A stretch of 64,000 nucleotides of DNA from NCBI GenBank assembly GCA_038496445.1, contig JALMLS010000195.1, forward strand, positions 90,706 to 154,705. The letters run 5' to 3'. Below, one piece after another: positions 11,334-23,896 of the stretch (its first letter is position 1; the number at the start of each line of letters is the position of its first letter). The notes under the pieces were generated by a model. That model had not been told where the DNA came from, searched no databases, and saw only the letters and a list, made by a program, of their open reading frames with translations. Both the position numbers and the translations under genes were made by a program. The DNA comes from Trichosphaerium sp. ATCC 40318 (taxonomy: Eukaryota; Discosea; Flabellinia; Trichosidae).

Positions 11334-12874
11334 ATGAATGACTCTACAACATTAAACACGTTGCCACTTGACGTTATAGCAATATTTTGTGATTATTTAC
11401 CAATCGACGAGATATTGTCTTTTCGGCTTGCTTCAAGAAGGTGTTGTGAAGGAAGTAACAAATCCTACCTGAGACACATCTTACAACTCAAGAAATACCT
11501 AAAATCAACACTCGATAAACACCACAATGACCCTATCACTATCAAATACAACTGGCTGGTCTCCAAGACGATGAATGATCTTCATGCTTTGAATGAATTG
11601 ATTCAATTGGAACGTGCTCCAAATCCGAAAAGTAATAATACTGTACTTTTTGTCGCTCTTTAAGTCACTAATCAACTTTTTTACAAGGTACAATCAAGAG
11701 ATTTTTAGCATGGTACTCTGAGGAGTCAAAAGTTCCTACCGAAGCGAAAGGATTATTTTGCGAGTTTCAATTGAATACAAAAGACGGTGAGGATGTTGTC
11801 TATGGATTTTGTTGCTATGATGAAGTGTACAACTTCCGACAAGGTAATTTGTCTTTGCTTTTCTTGACGAATTCTGAATTCCGTCTTTGATTTGGTAATC
11901 TCATTCTTGTCAGACGAAAAACAAGTTGGAGTTCAAATGGAACTAACCGTTGGAAAGTCCAAATCGGCACCGCTCGTCAATATATACGCAACATACAATA
12001 AATACTATGATCTAGAATTATCGGAGGCTGTGAGATTGAAGATGGCCGATGAATACCAACAGTTGAATGATGAGCAGTTTTGTATTCAAATTCTCAAAGA
12101 TATTGGTATCGACATGGCTGACCTTGGAACACTTGAAATTGGAATGAGTCGTTATTTAGATGTACCCTATCCAGGCTTCATTTTAAAAGAAGGACAAGTA
12201 CCAGAAGTTCCACGTTTTATTTCAGTGCTGTTAAAAAAGTCATTGGTTCAGTATGTCAGAAAGAGGATAACTGCTTGCTTATTTCAAGTTGTGCTATCAG
12301 AAGACCTGAAGAGTACCAATAGAGGATATCCATTAGTACACGAAGATGAACTCAAAAGGGTACAGCTGATATCCTGTGAATCGTGGTCAATAGGTTGTCA
12401 TGAATACTGCTGCGTACGCTACTTACTTAGTACATTTCTGTGAACTAACATTTCAAAAAGGATCGTGGTTTCCTCGATGTTGTCTATCGCTACAAAGGTC
12501 ACCTTGTCCACTGTATTATTAGTGGTCACTCTTACTATGAAGACGAATTTGCAATCAAACTACACTTTGACACTGTGGCTCTTGGAGAATTACACCAAAA
12601 ATCCGAGGGTTACGAGTCTCTGAATATCTTGTCAACTTCTGATGCACCAGACGAGATTTGGGATTCTGTAAAAGATATCATTCCAAAAGAATCGCCTTCG
12701 CATACTGATAGTATGTTATTCCTAGCGTCATTGGCAATTATCGGATGTCCTAGCACACATATTGGAACGGTTGAAGATGTGGGAAGAAATCATCTGTTGT
12801 ACGAAGATCCTCTACTCAAGTACTTTTTTCATATTGTGACGAAAGGACTTCCAAAAGGATCTATATATCGCTGA
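11334..12874 (+). CDS. F-box protein, unknown C-terminal domain
   Basis: The first exon starts with MNDSTTLNTLPLDVIAIFCD and continues YLPIDEILSFRLASRRC, a standard F-box (LPxDVxxxIxxYLP...LxxRLxSRRC). F-boxes recruit the protein to SCF ubiquitin ligases through Skp1. At least four exons follow. They encode an acidic, mostly soluble region of about 400 residues with strings such as TKDGEDVVYGFCCYDE, LKMADEYQQLNDEQFCIQIL, DVVYRYKGHLVHCIIS and SDAPDEIWDSVKDIIPKE. No repeat pattern was seen, and I do not recognise the C-terminal domain, which would be the substrate-binding part. The stop TGA is followed within a few bases by AATAAA. The exon around 12240-12450 is the least certain. Confidence 0.75.
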
Positions 12875-13211
12875 TAATAAACTCACTGTTCCCTTCTGGG
12901 CTTGCATATTTTACTGGATATCTTTTTAAAACGTTGAACTTAAAGCATGTGTTGTTATTTGAGACACTTTCATTGCCTATCGGCACTAGGTGTTAGAAAT
13001 TCGCAAAAATTTGCAATCTAATTTGACAGTTGCCTTCAAGGGACTTCAGACTAGTACAGGCCATTAGAAGACTCTCAACTATCACCTGTGTGACACATAG
13101 GTCCACATAAAGCGGTTTTAGAACCGTATCTTGTGATTCATTACACAGACATTTTTCCGCAGTGGCAACTTAACGAAAATTGTTTTTCACCAATTTCAAC
13201 TCGTTTACTTC
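12875..13211. other. Intergenic spacer, promoter side of transglutaminase gene
   Basis: About 340 bases between the F-box gene's stop and the transglutaminase start codon, on the same strand. It holds the AATAAA of the upstream gene at its left end. No coding potential or recognisable regulatory site was seen. Confidence 0.5.
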
Positions 13212-16200
13212 ATGACAACCGTATTTATAAACGAACTTCACTACGAAGATAAGTGGGAGGACCAATTCGAAGGTATGTAACTTCTAAACGTTCATCTGTA
13301 AAGCCTCAAACAATTTTGAAAGGAGTCGAGATTGCTGGTCCCGCGGGTACTAATTTGACTGGCTGGTCGCTTGCGCTTTACAAAGGTATGTCTATCTAGC
13401 GCCAACTCCGATTTTGTATCTTTTTTTGTGTATGTTAAGATTCTTTCTTCAAGGTGATGGCACAATGTATAAACAAGTCGATGTGCATGGTTTGATAGCG
13501 AATTTGTCAGTACGGTTATTTTTTTTTTACCATCCAAAAAAAACATCACGTGATTTTTTGTTTTCAAACTCAAAAATTGTTATTTTAGAACGGTTTCGGG
13601 TGTGTGTTTGTGTATGTTCCTCATATTGATAACGGTAAGTGAGAAGATAATCTCCTTAAAAACTACAACTCTAACTCTTATGAAGGTGAACACGGTGGCG
13701 CTGGTATAGCGTTAATTGACGCTGATGGCACTGTCCGACAATTTTTAAGGTAACGAATAGAACATAAATCACGACAGTCGTTATTCTCACTTGTAATTAG
13801 CTATGAGGGTCAGTTTACAGCGAGCGATGGTAAATAAGATTTAGCTCATTCAAAACTCAACGTTTTCTTACCGGAAACTCAATAGGTCCTGCTTCTGGTA
13901 CTGAAAGTATTGATATCTCAGTATCAGAATCTGATCAGAGCAGTAACAAGAACTCCTTACAGCTACAGGGAAAAGGTCGTGTGTACGAAGACTTTGAATG
14001 GGTACGTGTCTATTAACAAACCCTTTGTTCCTTACAACACATAGCATGGTCCTGTAAAGAGTTCTCCTGGTGCTATCAACGCCGGTCAAGAGTTTGGTAT
14101 GTCACTTTGTTAACTGAGCTGTGAAGCTAAATTAAGAGCAGAGGAAGTCAAAATTGAAGCGGGAGGTGTAGCTTTAGACATGAAAGTCCAAGAAAATAGA
14201 AAAAATCATCACACAGACTTGTATGAAACGCCTGTGATGCTATTACTGCGGTACACATATATACAATATATATATTACTAATTAAGCACATCTAGACGCG
14301 CTCAGGAGTTTGACGTTGAGTTTACTACGGACAAACGTAATTTTTTTTAAACAATTGTTGATGAGATTCTTTTCTTATAACCTGTACAGCAAGCGACTCC
14401 AAGATATCGATTGAGTTATCAGTATTCCCTGAGGAAGAGAAGATAACGTTTGATGTCTTGCAAGAAAGACCATCACGTGATTCAAACAAGTGGGAGGCAT
14501 ACATATGGACGAAAAAAGAAAATGGATTTTCGATGAGAATAAGGTTTGTTCCTTTTGAAACTTTTTCCTCCAGCACTTTCAGCCCTTTCTATTTTGGGAT
14601 TTTTGCTCAAATTTCTTGATTCTATTTTGCGGAGGGTTAATAAATATGAAGGATACCTGCGAATGCAATTGTTGGACAGTACACAATGAAAATTACTTTC
14701 GAAGGAGAAGAGCCAATAGCATATCCTCATCCAGTAATTGTTTTGTTCAACCCTTGGAGCGAAAAAGATGATGTTTACATAAGAAATGATAGAGATAGAA
14801 CAGAGTATGTAACAAACTATGAGGGGGCTATTTGGGTACGTAAAAACAACACTGAAGACAAGAAAAAGCCAAACAGAATTAACTATTTTTTTACCATTTG
14901 TCCATTGTTTTTGTTTTGCTTGTTTTGTTGTATTACCACCTCTTTTAGAAAGGTAGCGCATTGCTCGCAACTCGACTAGCATGGGATTATGCTATCTATG
15001 AAGAGAAGTCTCTTTTGGCTTGTCTACAGCTGGTTACAATGTTGCCAGTACGGTTTTTTTTATTTACTGTAATGACGTATGAAGCTTATATTGTTTTGTA
15101 GTTAGATACAAGGTCTGACGCAGTTCTTTTTTCAAGAGCTTTGAGCGCACTTGTAAATTCTCAAGATGAAGGCGGTATCTTGGTGGGAAACTGGAGTGGT
15201 ACCGTTTGTTTTTAACTTGATTTTCTGCCAAAATAACCAACGAGGTTTTTGTTTGATTGATTGTCTATTTAGGAAACTACGAAGGTGGAGAGAAACCAAG
15301 TTCTTGGACAGGATCAGGTCCTATCTTAGAGCAATTCTATGTTACTGAAAATCCAGTAAAATACGGTCAATGCTGGGTGTTTGGTAAGTAGTCTTGTTTA
15401 GCTGGTTTTTTTTCTAACTCTTCTTCAGCTTGCGTTTTATGCTCCGTTTGTAGAATACTTGGTATCCCTTGTCGTTCCTTGACGAATTTCAACTCAGGTA
15501 CGGTTTTGTTTTAATATGTCATCGTAGATCACGTGATATAAGGCAACTTTTTGTTTATTCTGTTTTGTTTATGTTAGCCCACGACACATCTTTTGACAGA
15601 GGCATTGAGTTGTATTTCTACAGAGACGATGATGGAGAACTCATTAAAGATCATGCTGTAACTTCAGATTCCATTTGGTACCACATCATAAAACCCTTTA
15701 TTCTTTATTAGAGTATTGCCTTTGTAATCGATTAACCTATCTTCTTAGGAACTTCCATTGCTGGAATGAAGTATGGTATGTTTGTTGATTTTCTCAGCTT
15801 CACTTTACTAACGCTATTGATAGGCTTGCAAGGAGAGACTTACCACCTGGATATGGTTCTATTTATACTTCTTATTTACTTTGTTGCTAATCTAAGGTCT
15901 GTAGGTGGTTGGCAAGCACTTGATTCTACACCTCAAGTACGCTTGTTATTTTTTACTATTTACTAAGCAATACAAAGGAATTGAGTGGTGGTATATATCA
16001 AACTGGACCTTGTCCGGTTTCGGCTATTAAGGCAGGATCTAAGAGCAAAGCAATTAAATATGATCTTGACTTTATTTATGCTGAAGTTAACGCTGATATA
16101 AAGTAAGTTGACTTGATAAGATGCTTGTCAAGAAGGATTAAAAGCAATTTCGTTCAACATTTCTAACTGTTATATTTTTTAGACACTTTGCACGTGATGA

Positions 16201-17700
16201 AGAGAGTGGGGAATATGAATTAATTAAAGTAAATACTAAACATGTTGGCGCAGAAATAGTTACAAAGGTACACTTGGCTTTATTAATCACATGCGAAAAC
16301 AATTTCGTTATTTTGTTTTTTTCTTTGATGTGAAATGAGTAGTTTCACTTGGCAGTATTCCTGTGTTCGCAAGAGACTATCCTATTTACCACACCAGATC
16401 TCTCTGCTTGATAGCTTGTTAACTTGTTTCTAGGCAGTTAACTCTATGCTAAAGAGATACATTACAGGAGGTTACAAGCATTTTGAAGGAACTGCAGCGG
16501 AACGTGCAGTACACCAAGCACCATCAGGTATTTAAAACCAGGTGTCTTTTAAACTGGTTGCTCATAACAATTGTAGAAGCACTCAAGCTTGAAATGTCTG
16601 TTGAACCAGAACAGGTAAGCAAATATCAAGATACTTCTATTGTTATGAGGAGGTCTAGATTACAGCTATGCTAAAATGCAGTCTTGACCACTTACGCACA
16701 TTGTTACTTTTTTGGCGTTCAAAAGAAAAACGAAAAAGTTGAAAACCCAAACAGTTTTTTGTTTATGTAGTTTTAATTCAACATCTAAAACGAATGTTTT
16801 AGGCTCGTGTTGGCGATGACTTTGAAGTTACTATAACTGTAACAAGACTTAAAGGTGCCGGTTATACTCCAGATAGGAATGCTTCACTCATGTGCGTTTT
16901 TAAAACTGTTTTTTTTTTGTGCTTAAACTTTGTAATTATCACTTAGGTTTGTTGCTTATGCGCTGTTCTATACTGGAGAACCAAGAGATAAATTTAAGTC
17001 CAAGACTGTTAGAAAATTCACTGTCCTTGGATCAGGTGAACCTGCAGAATTTAAGATTAAAATATCTCAGCGGAATTACCTACCTCTTCTTGATGATGTA
17101 AGTATCTTATAATTTTCTACTTTTTGATGTTTTCTTAACTCTGAAATTAGGATCACTATATGAAGTTTTCATCATATGTACTCATAGATGATACGAAAGA
17201 GACCGCCATCAATGAACTTAACTATGATTTACTCGATCCTGAAGTAAATATGGACGTTGATGGTGACTTAAAAGAAGGTGAAGAAAAAGTGGTTAAGGCA
17301 AGAACGAACGGTCTTTTTTTTACAAGAAACTAACCTGTTTATTTAACATAACAGGTATCCTTTAAGAACCCAATAAGTAAAGATCTAACAGATATGACTT
17401 TACATGTTGAGGGAGCAGGTCTTATTCATAGGGAGAAGTTCAAGGTAACTCAATCATATCGCTCCAAAACCGAGAAAAAATTAAGAAATAACTCATTACT
17501 CTATTGTAGATTGGTACTTTAGCCAGTGGAGCTACAATGGAACAAGATGTTACAATCAAGGGATTACATACAGGTAATCACATACTAGTAGCGACAATAA
17601 ACTGTAACGTACGTCGAAACGAAAAAAAAAACTGGAAACTTTTTTTTTGATTTATTGGTTTATAACTTTTGGTGTAGGAATTGGCGCCAATCCATGGTGA
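13212..17700 (+). CDS. Lamin-tail domain / animal-type transglutaminase fusion
   Basis: The enzyme cross-links protein glutamine to lysine side chains, normally under calcium control. The start MTTVFINELHYEDKWED opens a lamin-tail (LTD) domain: IEIAGPAGTNLTGWSLALYK, GFGCVFVYVPHIDNGEHGG, GIALIDADGTVRQFLSYEG. A transglutaminase N-domain follows (TFEGEEPIAYPHPVIVLFNP), then the catalytic core: DAVLFSRALSALVNSQDEGG, ILVGNWSG, KYGQCWVFA with the catalytic Cys, GIPCRSLTNFNSAHDTSFDR, NFHCWNEVW with the His split by an intron, RDLPPGYGGWQALDSTPQ with the Asp, and YDLDFIYAEVNADIKHFA near the calcium site. Two beta-barrel C-terminal domains (GDDFEVTITVTRL; EGEEKVVKVSFKNP) end in IGANPW. All triad residues are present, and no signal peptide is seen, so it is probably intracellular. 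At least 18 short introns are implied. The LTD fusion is unusual for the family. Confidence 0.9.
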
Positions 17701-18157
17701 GCAAGATGTATCTGTGATATAAAATGATTTACATGCGGAATTGTCATAAGGGATTAAAAAAATAGAAACACAGTATTACAGCTGGAACGAAGAAAAAACC
17801 AAATAAAACTTTACATTCTTGTACCCTCCTTCATATTAACTTAGCATGCCCTAAACTACAAAGAATTTAACGAGCAAATGCATTATAGCCGTTAGCCGTC
17901 ACGTGTTCTCTGGTACCAATGGCTGCAAGCACGCTCATACTATTTTTTTACAGACGCTCAAATTGCTGCAGCAATTTAGCTTCTTTTTTTGAGGTATGCG
18001 CTACACCAGGTGCTCTTCAATCCTTTGTAATCAGTGGACTGTATACTGTGTTTATAGTTCGTTGGAGATGTCATTAGAGTATTTTCTTTGAAATAAATTA
18101 TAAACATTTGTTAACAACTTGACGCAATAACAAGGAAAAAAAATGGATCATTTGTAT
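17701..18157. other. Convergent intergenic spacer
   Basis: This lies between the stop codons of the transglutaminase (plus) and GPC1 (minus). It contains AATAAA words for the plus gene and T-rich stretches. No coding signal was found. Confidence 0.5.
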
Positions 18158-20345
18158 TTATATTACAGGCACAACATAGATAATGAGACAAAGAAAGCAT
18201 ATAGTAAACACAGTCATAAAGACACACCACTCAATAAATGATGCATACTTGGGGCAAGCACCTAAGGAGAAACATCTTTAGCAAGACTAACAAACAACAT
18301 CAATGACAAATTGTACCTTGTCTGCGATGTTTCTTTTTGATTGATCTTGCAAAATCCTTCAAAAAAAAAAATTAGCCAAATGACAAAGCATAAAGAATAC
18401 AATTTTTAGACATACCTCTGGCTTTTCTTCTTCTTCCTTTTGATCATTAAATTTCTGAGTCTCTGACTTTAAAAATCTTTCAAGCCTTTGAGTATACTTT
18501 CTACTGAAAATATCGAAATAGTAGCAAGCACCTAAAGAAACCCTTGTAAGAAAGAAAAAAAATCTATCAATCTCCAAACAACCGAAATATACGTACCACT
18601 CCAACACGAGAAAAAGAAGATAAATAGAACATAGACAACATTAAACCAACGGTACTCATAAGCGAACTTGGCTGGGATCAAGAATATTATAGTATACACA
18701 TATTGAAACCCTGAAAAAAGCAAGAAGAGCGTCAGTAAACAAAGCACATCTCACTCCTCAAAAAAAAAATTCAAAAAAAATACTTGCCTACGAGTAATAC
18801 CAATGGAGGTACATTCACTCCACGCTTGTGGAAAAAGTTGTAAATAAAGTGAGGCTGAATTTCAGACATCCAGATTTTAGAGGTGACCAAGTACTTGTCT
18901 TGTTTAATTTTACTCCTATCTAATAGCTCTGTTCTGATCAAGTAAAATATCTAAAACAGCAAAAAACGCCAAGAGTCAGCCTTCATTTAAGAATTTTTGA
19001 AGAAATTTGAACAAAAAGCTCTAAAAGCCAACAAAATGTATCCATATCGTTTACGCACCTGCCAAAAGCTGTATACAACGAGCGGGATTACCAAAAAATC
19101 TTTAAATGAGATATGCTCGTCTTCTGGCTGATTAAACAGCTCAGGGTTCTTCCAACGCAAGCAATAGCTAACTATTAATTATTAGAACGGCAATTGGTCA
19201 GTTTAAACATGAATCCAAAAGAGGACTTACCACAAGGAGGAAACATATGTATAAATAAAGTTGTTACTTTGTCTAAATCATGGAATACTAAACTATTACG
19301 CCATGCGACAACTGCAAAACCAAGAGGGCCAGTTCTAAGCAAAATTAAAAAAGTCAGAAATTTTGAACATCCATTCTGAATAAGTGAACATCTGTTGATG
19401 GTTTTGAAAACTATTTTCGGGCTAGATTCTCGCCGTGAACGTACGATAATGAGAATATCAGTTTAAAGTATTTAATATCATTCCAAAACCCGAGAAAGTA
19501 TATGAGGTAAACGAATTGGCAAAAGTAGCAGTAATCTAGCAAGAAGTAGTGAAACTTCAAGCCATGGTAGTGAAAGAAGCGCCAAAGTATAAGCTAGAAT
19601 CGAGTAAACGAAGGACATTTCGCACGAAAAATACAAAAAACGTACTGGAATCATAGAAAATATGTAAAACCAGTGTATGAACTGTGGTGCTGCCAAGATA
19701 AAGTATTGAGTGCCTAAAACAAGGCGTTTCAGCATTGAGAAAAATAAAAAAAAGACAAATCTGGCATTTCTTCGTTTACTTACCTAGTAGAAGTGCAATA
19801 CCCGCCATGAACGCTCTATAGTGAGTTAACCACGTATACAGAAGTACGGAAAAACTTTCGTCATACATTTTATCAATGGTTCTAATAAACGGAGGTGATT
19901 TTAGTTTTGCTCTCGATTTGTCTAGGAACTTTTGAAGGTCTTCACGCGATTTGCTGGTTCTTATTTTCACCAAGTCTCTTCCTTTTTTAATATTTCCCTG
20001 TAAATGCGAATTAGCGTATTTCAGCGCGTGGAGGATAAGATCCGAGCATTAATAGAGCTAACAATTGCTTAAAAAAGATCCATACCATTATGCTTTGGCC
20101 TACTTCTTTCCAGTTGTTCAGGTCTGTTCCTTTCTGTAGTTGTAGCCTGCGCGCGGCTTATTAGCGTTCAACGATGAATTTCTGTCGTACGTTGCCCAAG
20201 TACTCGTAAACTCTTGAAAAAACGCTGCCTTCTGGTTAGGGCCTGGAACCCAGTCATCGTATTCGAAATTCAAACCGTCAAAGTTATGATTATCTCCCTC
20301 TGAGGCATACTCATCAGCGTCGCTGGAAGGACGTTCTGTCGCCAT
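18158..20345 (-). CDS. GPC1: Glycerophosphocholine acyltransferase 1 (Gpc1/DUF2838 family)
   Basis: Gpc1 acylates glycerophosphocholine with acyl-CoA to give lysophosphatidylcholine, in the ER membrane. The start at 20345 (MATERPSSDADEYASEGD) opens an acidic cytosolic N-terminus, followed by a basic helix (KSREDLQKFLDKSRAK). Seven or eight membrane segments come next, including TWLTHYRAFMAGIALLLG and PQFIHWFYIFSMIPVRFLYF. The family signature reads GPLGFAVVAWRNSLVFHDLD, then KVTTLFIHMFPPC. Further on are IQPHFIYNFFHKRGVNVPPL and VGFQYVYTIIFLIPAKFAYE. A charged loop KSETQKFNDQKEEEEKPE and a basic stretch (KKKHRR) precede a last membrane helix ending IIYVVPVI at 18158. Introns resolve in phase near both ends. 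Family assignment is from memory of the HDLDK/HxxPP signature. Confidence 0.82.
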
Positions 20346-20820
20346 GCTACGTGGTCAGTCCAACTTGCTGGTTGAAAATGAAAGAAGTCAGACACGTTCT
20401 TTCAGCAATAGTCATGACAGCTGTTTTAATGCTTAATTAGAGCGAGTTGCTTTTTTCAAAGACTGTTTAGTGTAGTAATCTACTTATTACAAGGCGTATG
20501 AGCGCCAGTAGAAATTGTCTTGCCAAAACCGTTAGATAACTGAAAAAAAAGTGTGAAAACGCCTCATTTGGATTGATTGCGTTGTACCATGGTTATAGTG
20601 ATCGAAAAGGGGTAGAAGTGGCTGTTGGAGGCTCCAAGCGCCGTAGAAACGCTCACAAGTTGGTAAAACGTATTAGAGTGGAAATAATGCGCTTCTTGGG
20701 ACGAATTCATTTTGTGCGGTGCATTCCCAAAAAGATTAAAAAAACAGTCAAGTTTGTGATTTTCGCGATAATGATCAGAAAAAGAGTACGATAATTACAT
20801 CCTCGCGTGTTGCGCACGCA
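20346..20820. other. Intergenic, divergent promoter region
   Basis: About 475 bases between the start codons of GPC1 (minus) and the multicopper oxidase (plus), so it must hold both promoters. A 73-codon Lys/Arg-rich open stretch at 20573-20794 has no family resemblance or splice support, and I do not accept it as a gene. Confidence 0.5.
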
Positions 20821-23668
20821 ATGAATTTTATTCTCCTCATATTGATCTCGTTGGCGCTTATTAACGAAGCCCAATCAACAATATGTACAAATGCTACATG
20901 CGAGTATACCTTTGTTATAAGCAACCGCCTAACCATGGTACTAATTAAACAGTGTTTCCCTACGCGTAATATTAAAAAACGTTAGTCTACAAAAAACCTT
21001 CCCAACTCAAACGGAGTGTATGTATACGTAAAAGACGGTTCATACTATTATCTTGATGGAACAGTACAGTGAAAACAAGGTTCATAACCCGAGCTAACAT
21101 TACCTTTTTAGAAGGAAGTAAAGCTGCCAGATGATAAGGTTGACGAAATCATAGATACTGATGGTTTCTGGCGCATGGTTACAGTAGTAAATGGGCAATT
21201 ACCTGGACCTGCGATAGAAGTAATGGAGGGCGCTGAAATAGTAGTACACGTGGAGAATAGACTAGAAAATGAAGCCACTACTATGCATTGGCATGGCATG
21301 TTCCAGAGAGGTACACCATGGATGGATGGTGTCTCTCAGATTACACAGTGTGGTATATTACCAGCTACTTCGTTTACATACCGATTCAAAGCAGAACCGG
21401 CAGGTACACAAATTATTATTTTATCTCCATTGGTCGTTTTGGTCAATTTTTTGAGTATCTTAGGAACACATTGGTATCATTCGCACCATGGTCTACAACG
21501 ATCTGAGGGTGTATTTGGAGCATTAATAATACATTCTAAGAAGCCTGATACTCTCCACGCCAAATATTGTAACGAGGAGAACGACTTTCATTTGGTATGC
21601 TAGTGTTTTTTGAAATGAGTTACAACCACGTGGTTGCTGTTTTTTTTTTGTTCTGACCTTTATAAGATATTGAATGATTGGTATCATCACTCTCAGGTAG
21701 ATATTATGCATAAGCGTATTGGTACTGGTTACCACCCAAATGGTCCAGATAAAGCGAGCACTCCGTGGACATTTGGTTTTGATGGAAAAATTACAGCTGA
21801 AGTACCTTTTCAGTCAGCCTTGATAAACGGCAAAGGACGTTTCAAGTAGGTTATAATTATGCCACAGATTTACTTATTATAAACAGCAACTCAGAGTATG
21901 ATTTATTGGACGGCTGTCCGTCAGTGAGAAAGAATAAAGTACTTACATAATACGAAACTTTCTAAAACTAATTGTGATCAAGATACAACTCACAACGTAT
22001 AATGTCAAACCAAACTCAGTCTACTGTTTCCGCGCGATTGGTGCTATGATGGAGAAGAATTTTGAGATATCTATAGATGGTCATCCAATCACGTGCGTGG
22101 TTAATTTAATCACGTGCAAACGTTAATTTTTTTGTTCGTAGTATTATAGCTTCAGATGGACATGAAGTCGAACCAATTACAGTGGATACCCTTCACTTGC
22201 ATGGAGGTGAGAGATATGATTTTGTAGTAGAGACAAAACCATCAACGCCTGGTGATGGTAATGTATGGATTCGTGCACAAACTACAGAGCATGCACCAGG
22301 TACTCAGAATCACCAAGGACTTGCTATTCTGCGGTATCAAGGTACAAAACATAAAACTCGTTCTGTATTTGTTTTTAAACTCTGTTTACTAGGCGCCCCA
22401 AACAAAGATCCTCAGTCATCGAGAACGCCTTGCACTGCCACCAAGAGATGTAAAAGCCTTAACTGCCCTTACCCTGCTTTTCCTACATCGTATTACAAGG
22501 ATTGTATTCATGTTGATGCGATGAGAAGCTATGAAAAGTCTTTTGTTCCAAACTTCCCTGAGCCTGATTTTGTTGAGTATTTTCTTAACTTTGTCTTTGA
22601 ACCACTCGGCGTTAATAGAAGAAGGTACGAGGTTGTTTTTGTATTCAAAAACGTGAAGCTATTGCGTGCATGTTGAGACTAAAACAAACCCTAGTTTCGT
22701 GGTCCCAAGTTCTCCACTATTAACTCAATTCGGAAATGGTACTACTCTATTTACTTGATGATTGGTTCTTTTTTTTTCCCTTTTTGGAACAAACTCGTGC
22801 CTCTTAGAAGAAATACTATTTATTTTTTGCACGTAAATTTGGACTAAGAATAATTATAGATACACACGTTCCTTGTGATGACACGAAATGTGATTACGAC
22901 TCATGTAGTTGTACACATTACCAAACAATAGAATACAATAAGACAGTACAATTGGTATTAACTAATTTTGGTCGACATGCTGCAGCAATGCACCCAGTGC
23001 ACCTTCATGGACACTCATTTTATGTTCTTCAAACAGGATTTCCAGACTTTGATCCCGTTACTGGTATGTCACAATTAGTGTTATGACCATTGTTTTAAAA
23101 CTGCATAGGAAGATTACTCAATAATATAACATCGAATATTGAGTGTATTAATGGCACTGTATGTGGTACGCAACAGAACAAACAAAAAAAATTGTTCGCA
23201 GTATCAAACTTTTTGTTGTTTATCGTGTTTAACACAATGTCTAGCCGTTCAGAAATGGAAACCTGGATACCCTAAAGACTTGAACCTAGAAAACGCCCCT
23301 CAAAAGGATACAGTCGTTGGTATGCAAATTTAAGAAGTACCAAAACAATAATTACTAACTTGGATTTTTAGTTGCACCAGGATCTTATGTTGTTGTTCGT
23401 TTTGTCTCTGACAATCCTGGTTGGTGGCATTTACATTGTCATATGACTCAACATCTTTACTATGGTCTTGGAATGATCTTAAACGAAGCACCTCAAGAGC
23501 AGAAGCTATTTCCACCACCTGCAGGGTACAAACACTTCAAAATAGCTTTTTTTTTGCTTCATTTCTTTATACATCTTTAGGTTCCCAACTTGTGGTAACT
23601 TTAAGACTGAAAGTATCTCTGATAGCAGAAAAATGTGGGAAAATCTCAAAGCAAAAAGGGCACCATAA
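20821..23668 (+). CDS. Secreted laccase-like multicopper oxidase
   Basis: This family oxidises phenols, other organics or metal ions and reduces oxygen to water. The start MNFILLILISLALINEAQS is a clear signal peptide, so the product is secreted or vacuolar. Three cupredoxin domains contain all four copper-binding clusters: HWHGMFQRGTPWMDGV, GTHWYHSHHGLQRSEGVFGA, MHPVHLHGHSFYVLQTGFPD and WWHLHCHMTQHLYYGLGM. In the last, the Cys is the type-1 copper ligand. Leu is ten residues after it, at the axial position, as in many laccases. Other strings are NGQLPGPAIEVMEGAEIVVH and DTLHLHGGERYDFVVE. A Cys-rich region (RTPCTATKRCKSLNCPYPAF) lies between domains 2 and 3. About ten introns are implied. RGTPWMDGV and WYHSHHGLQR resemble invertebrate laccases more than fungal ones. 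Substrate cannot be read from sequence. Confidence 0.9.
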
Positions 23669-23896
23669 TAAAATAAACTAACCTATTAAACATCACAATG
23701 GTTTAAACCAGGATCACCAATGCAAACAAAGCGTTAACATTACAAAATATATTTAAACCCTTTTTTTTTTGAACCTTCATCAAGAATATTATCTACAGGC
23801 ACTTGATTGTATATTCTTTGAGACAGACAGCAAAACCTTGCACGGCTTCCTGACTTGAAGGATACTGACTAAGCAATCGGAACATGTCATTAAGTC

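Noticed and set aside
20573-20794. 73-codon Lys/Arg-rich open frame
   Set aside because: No domain, no homologous pattern and no splice partner, and it lies in the divergent promoter between GPC1 and the multicopper oxidase.
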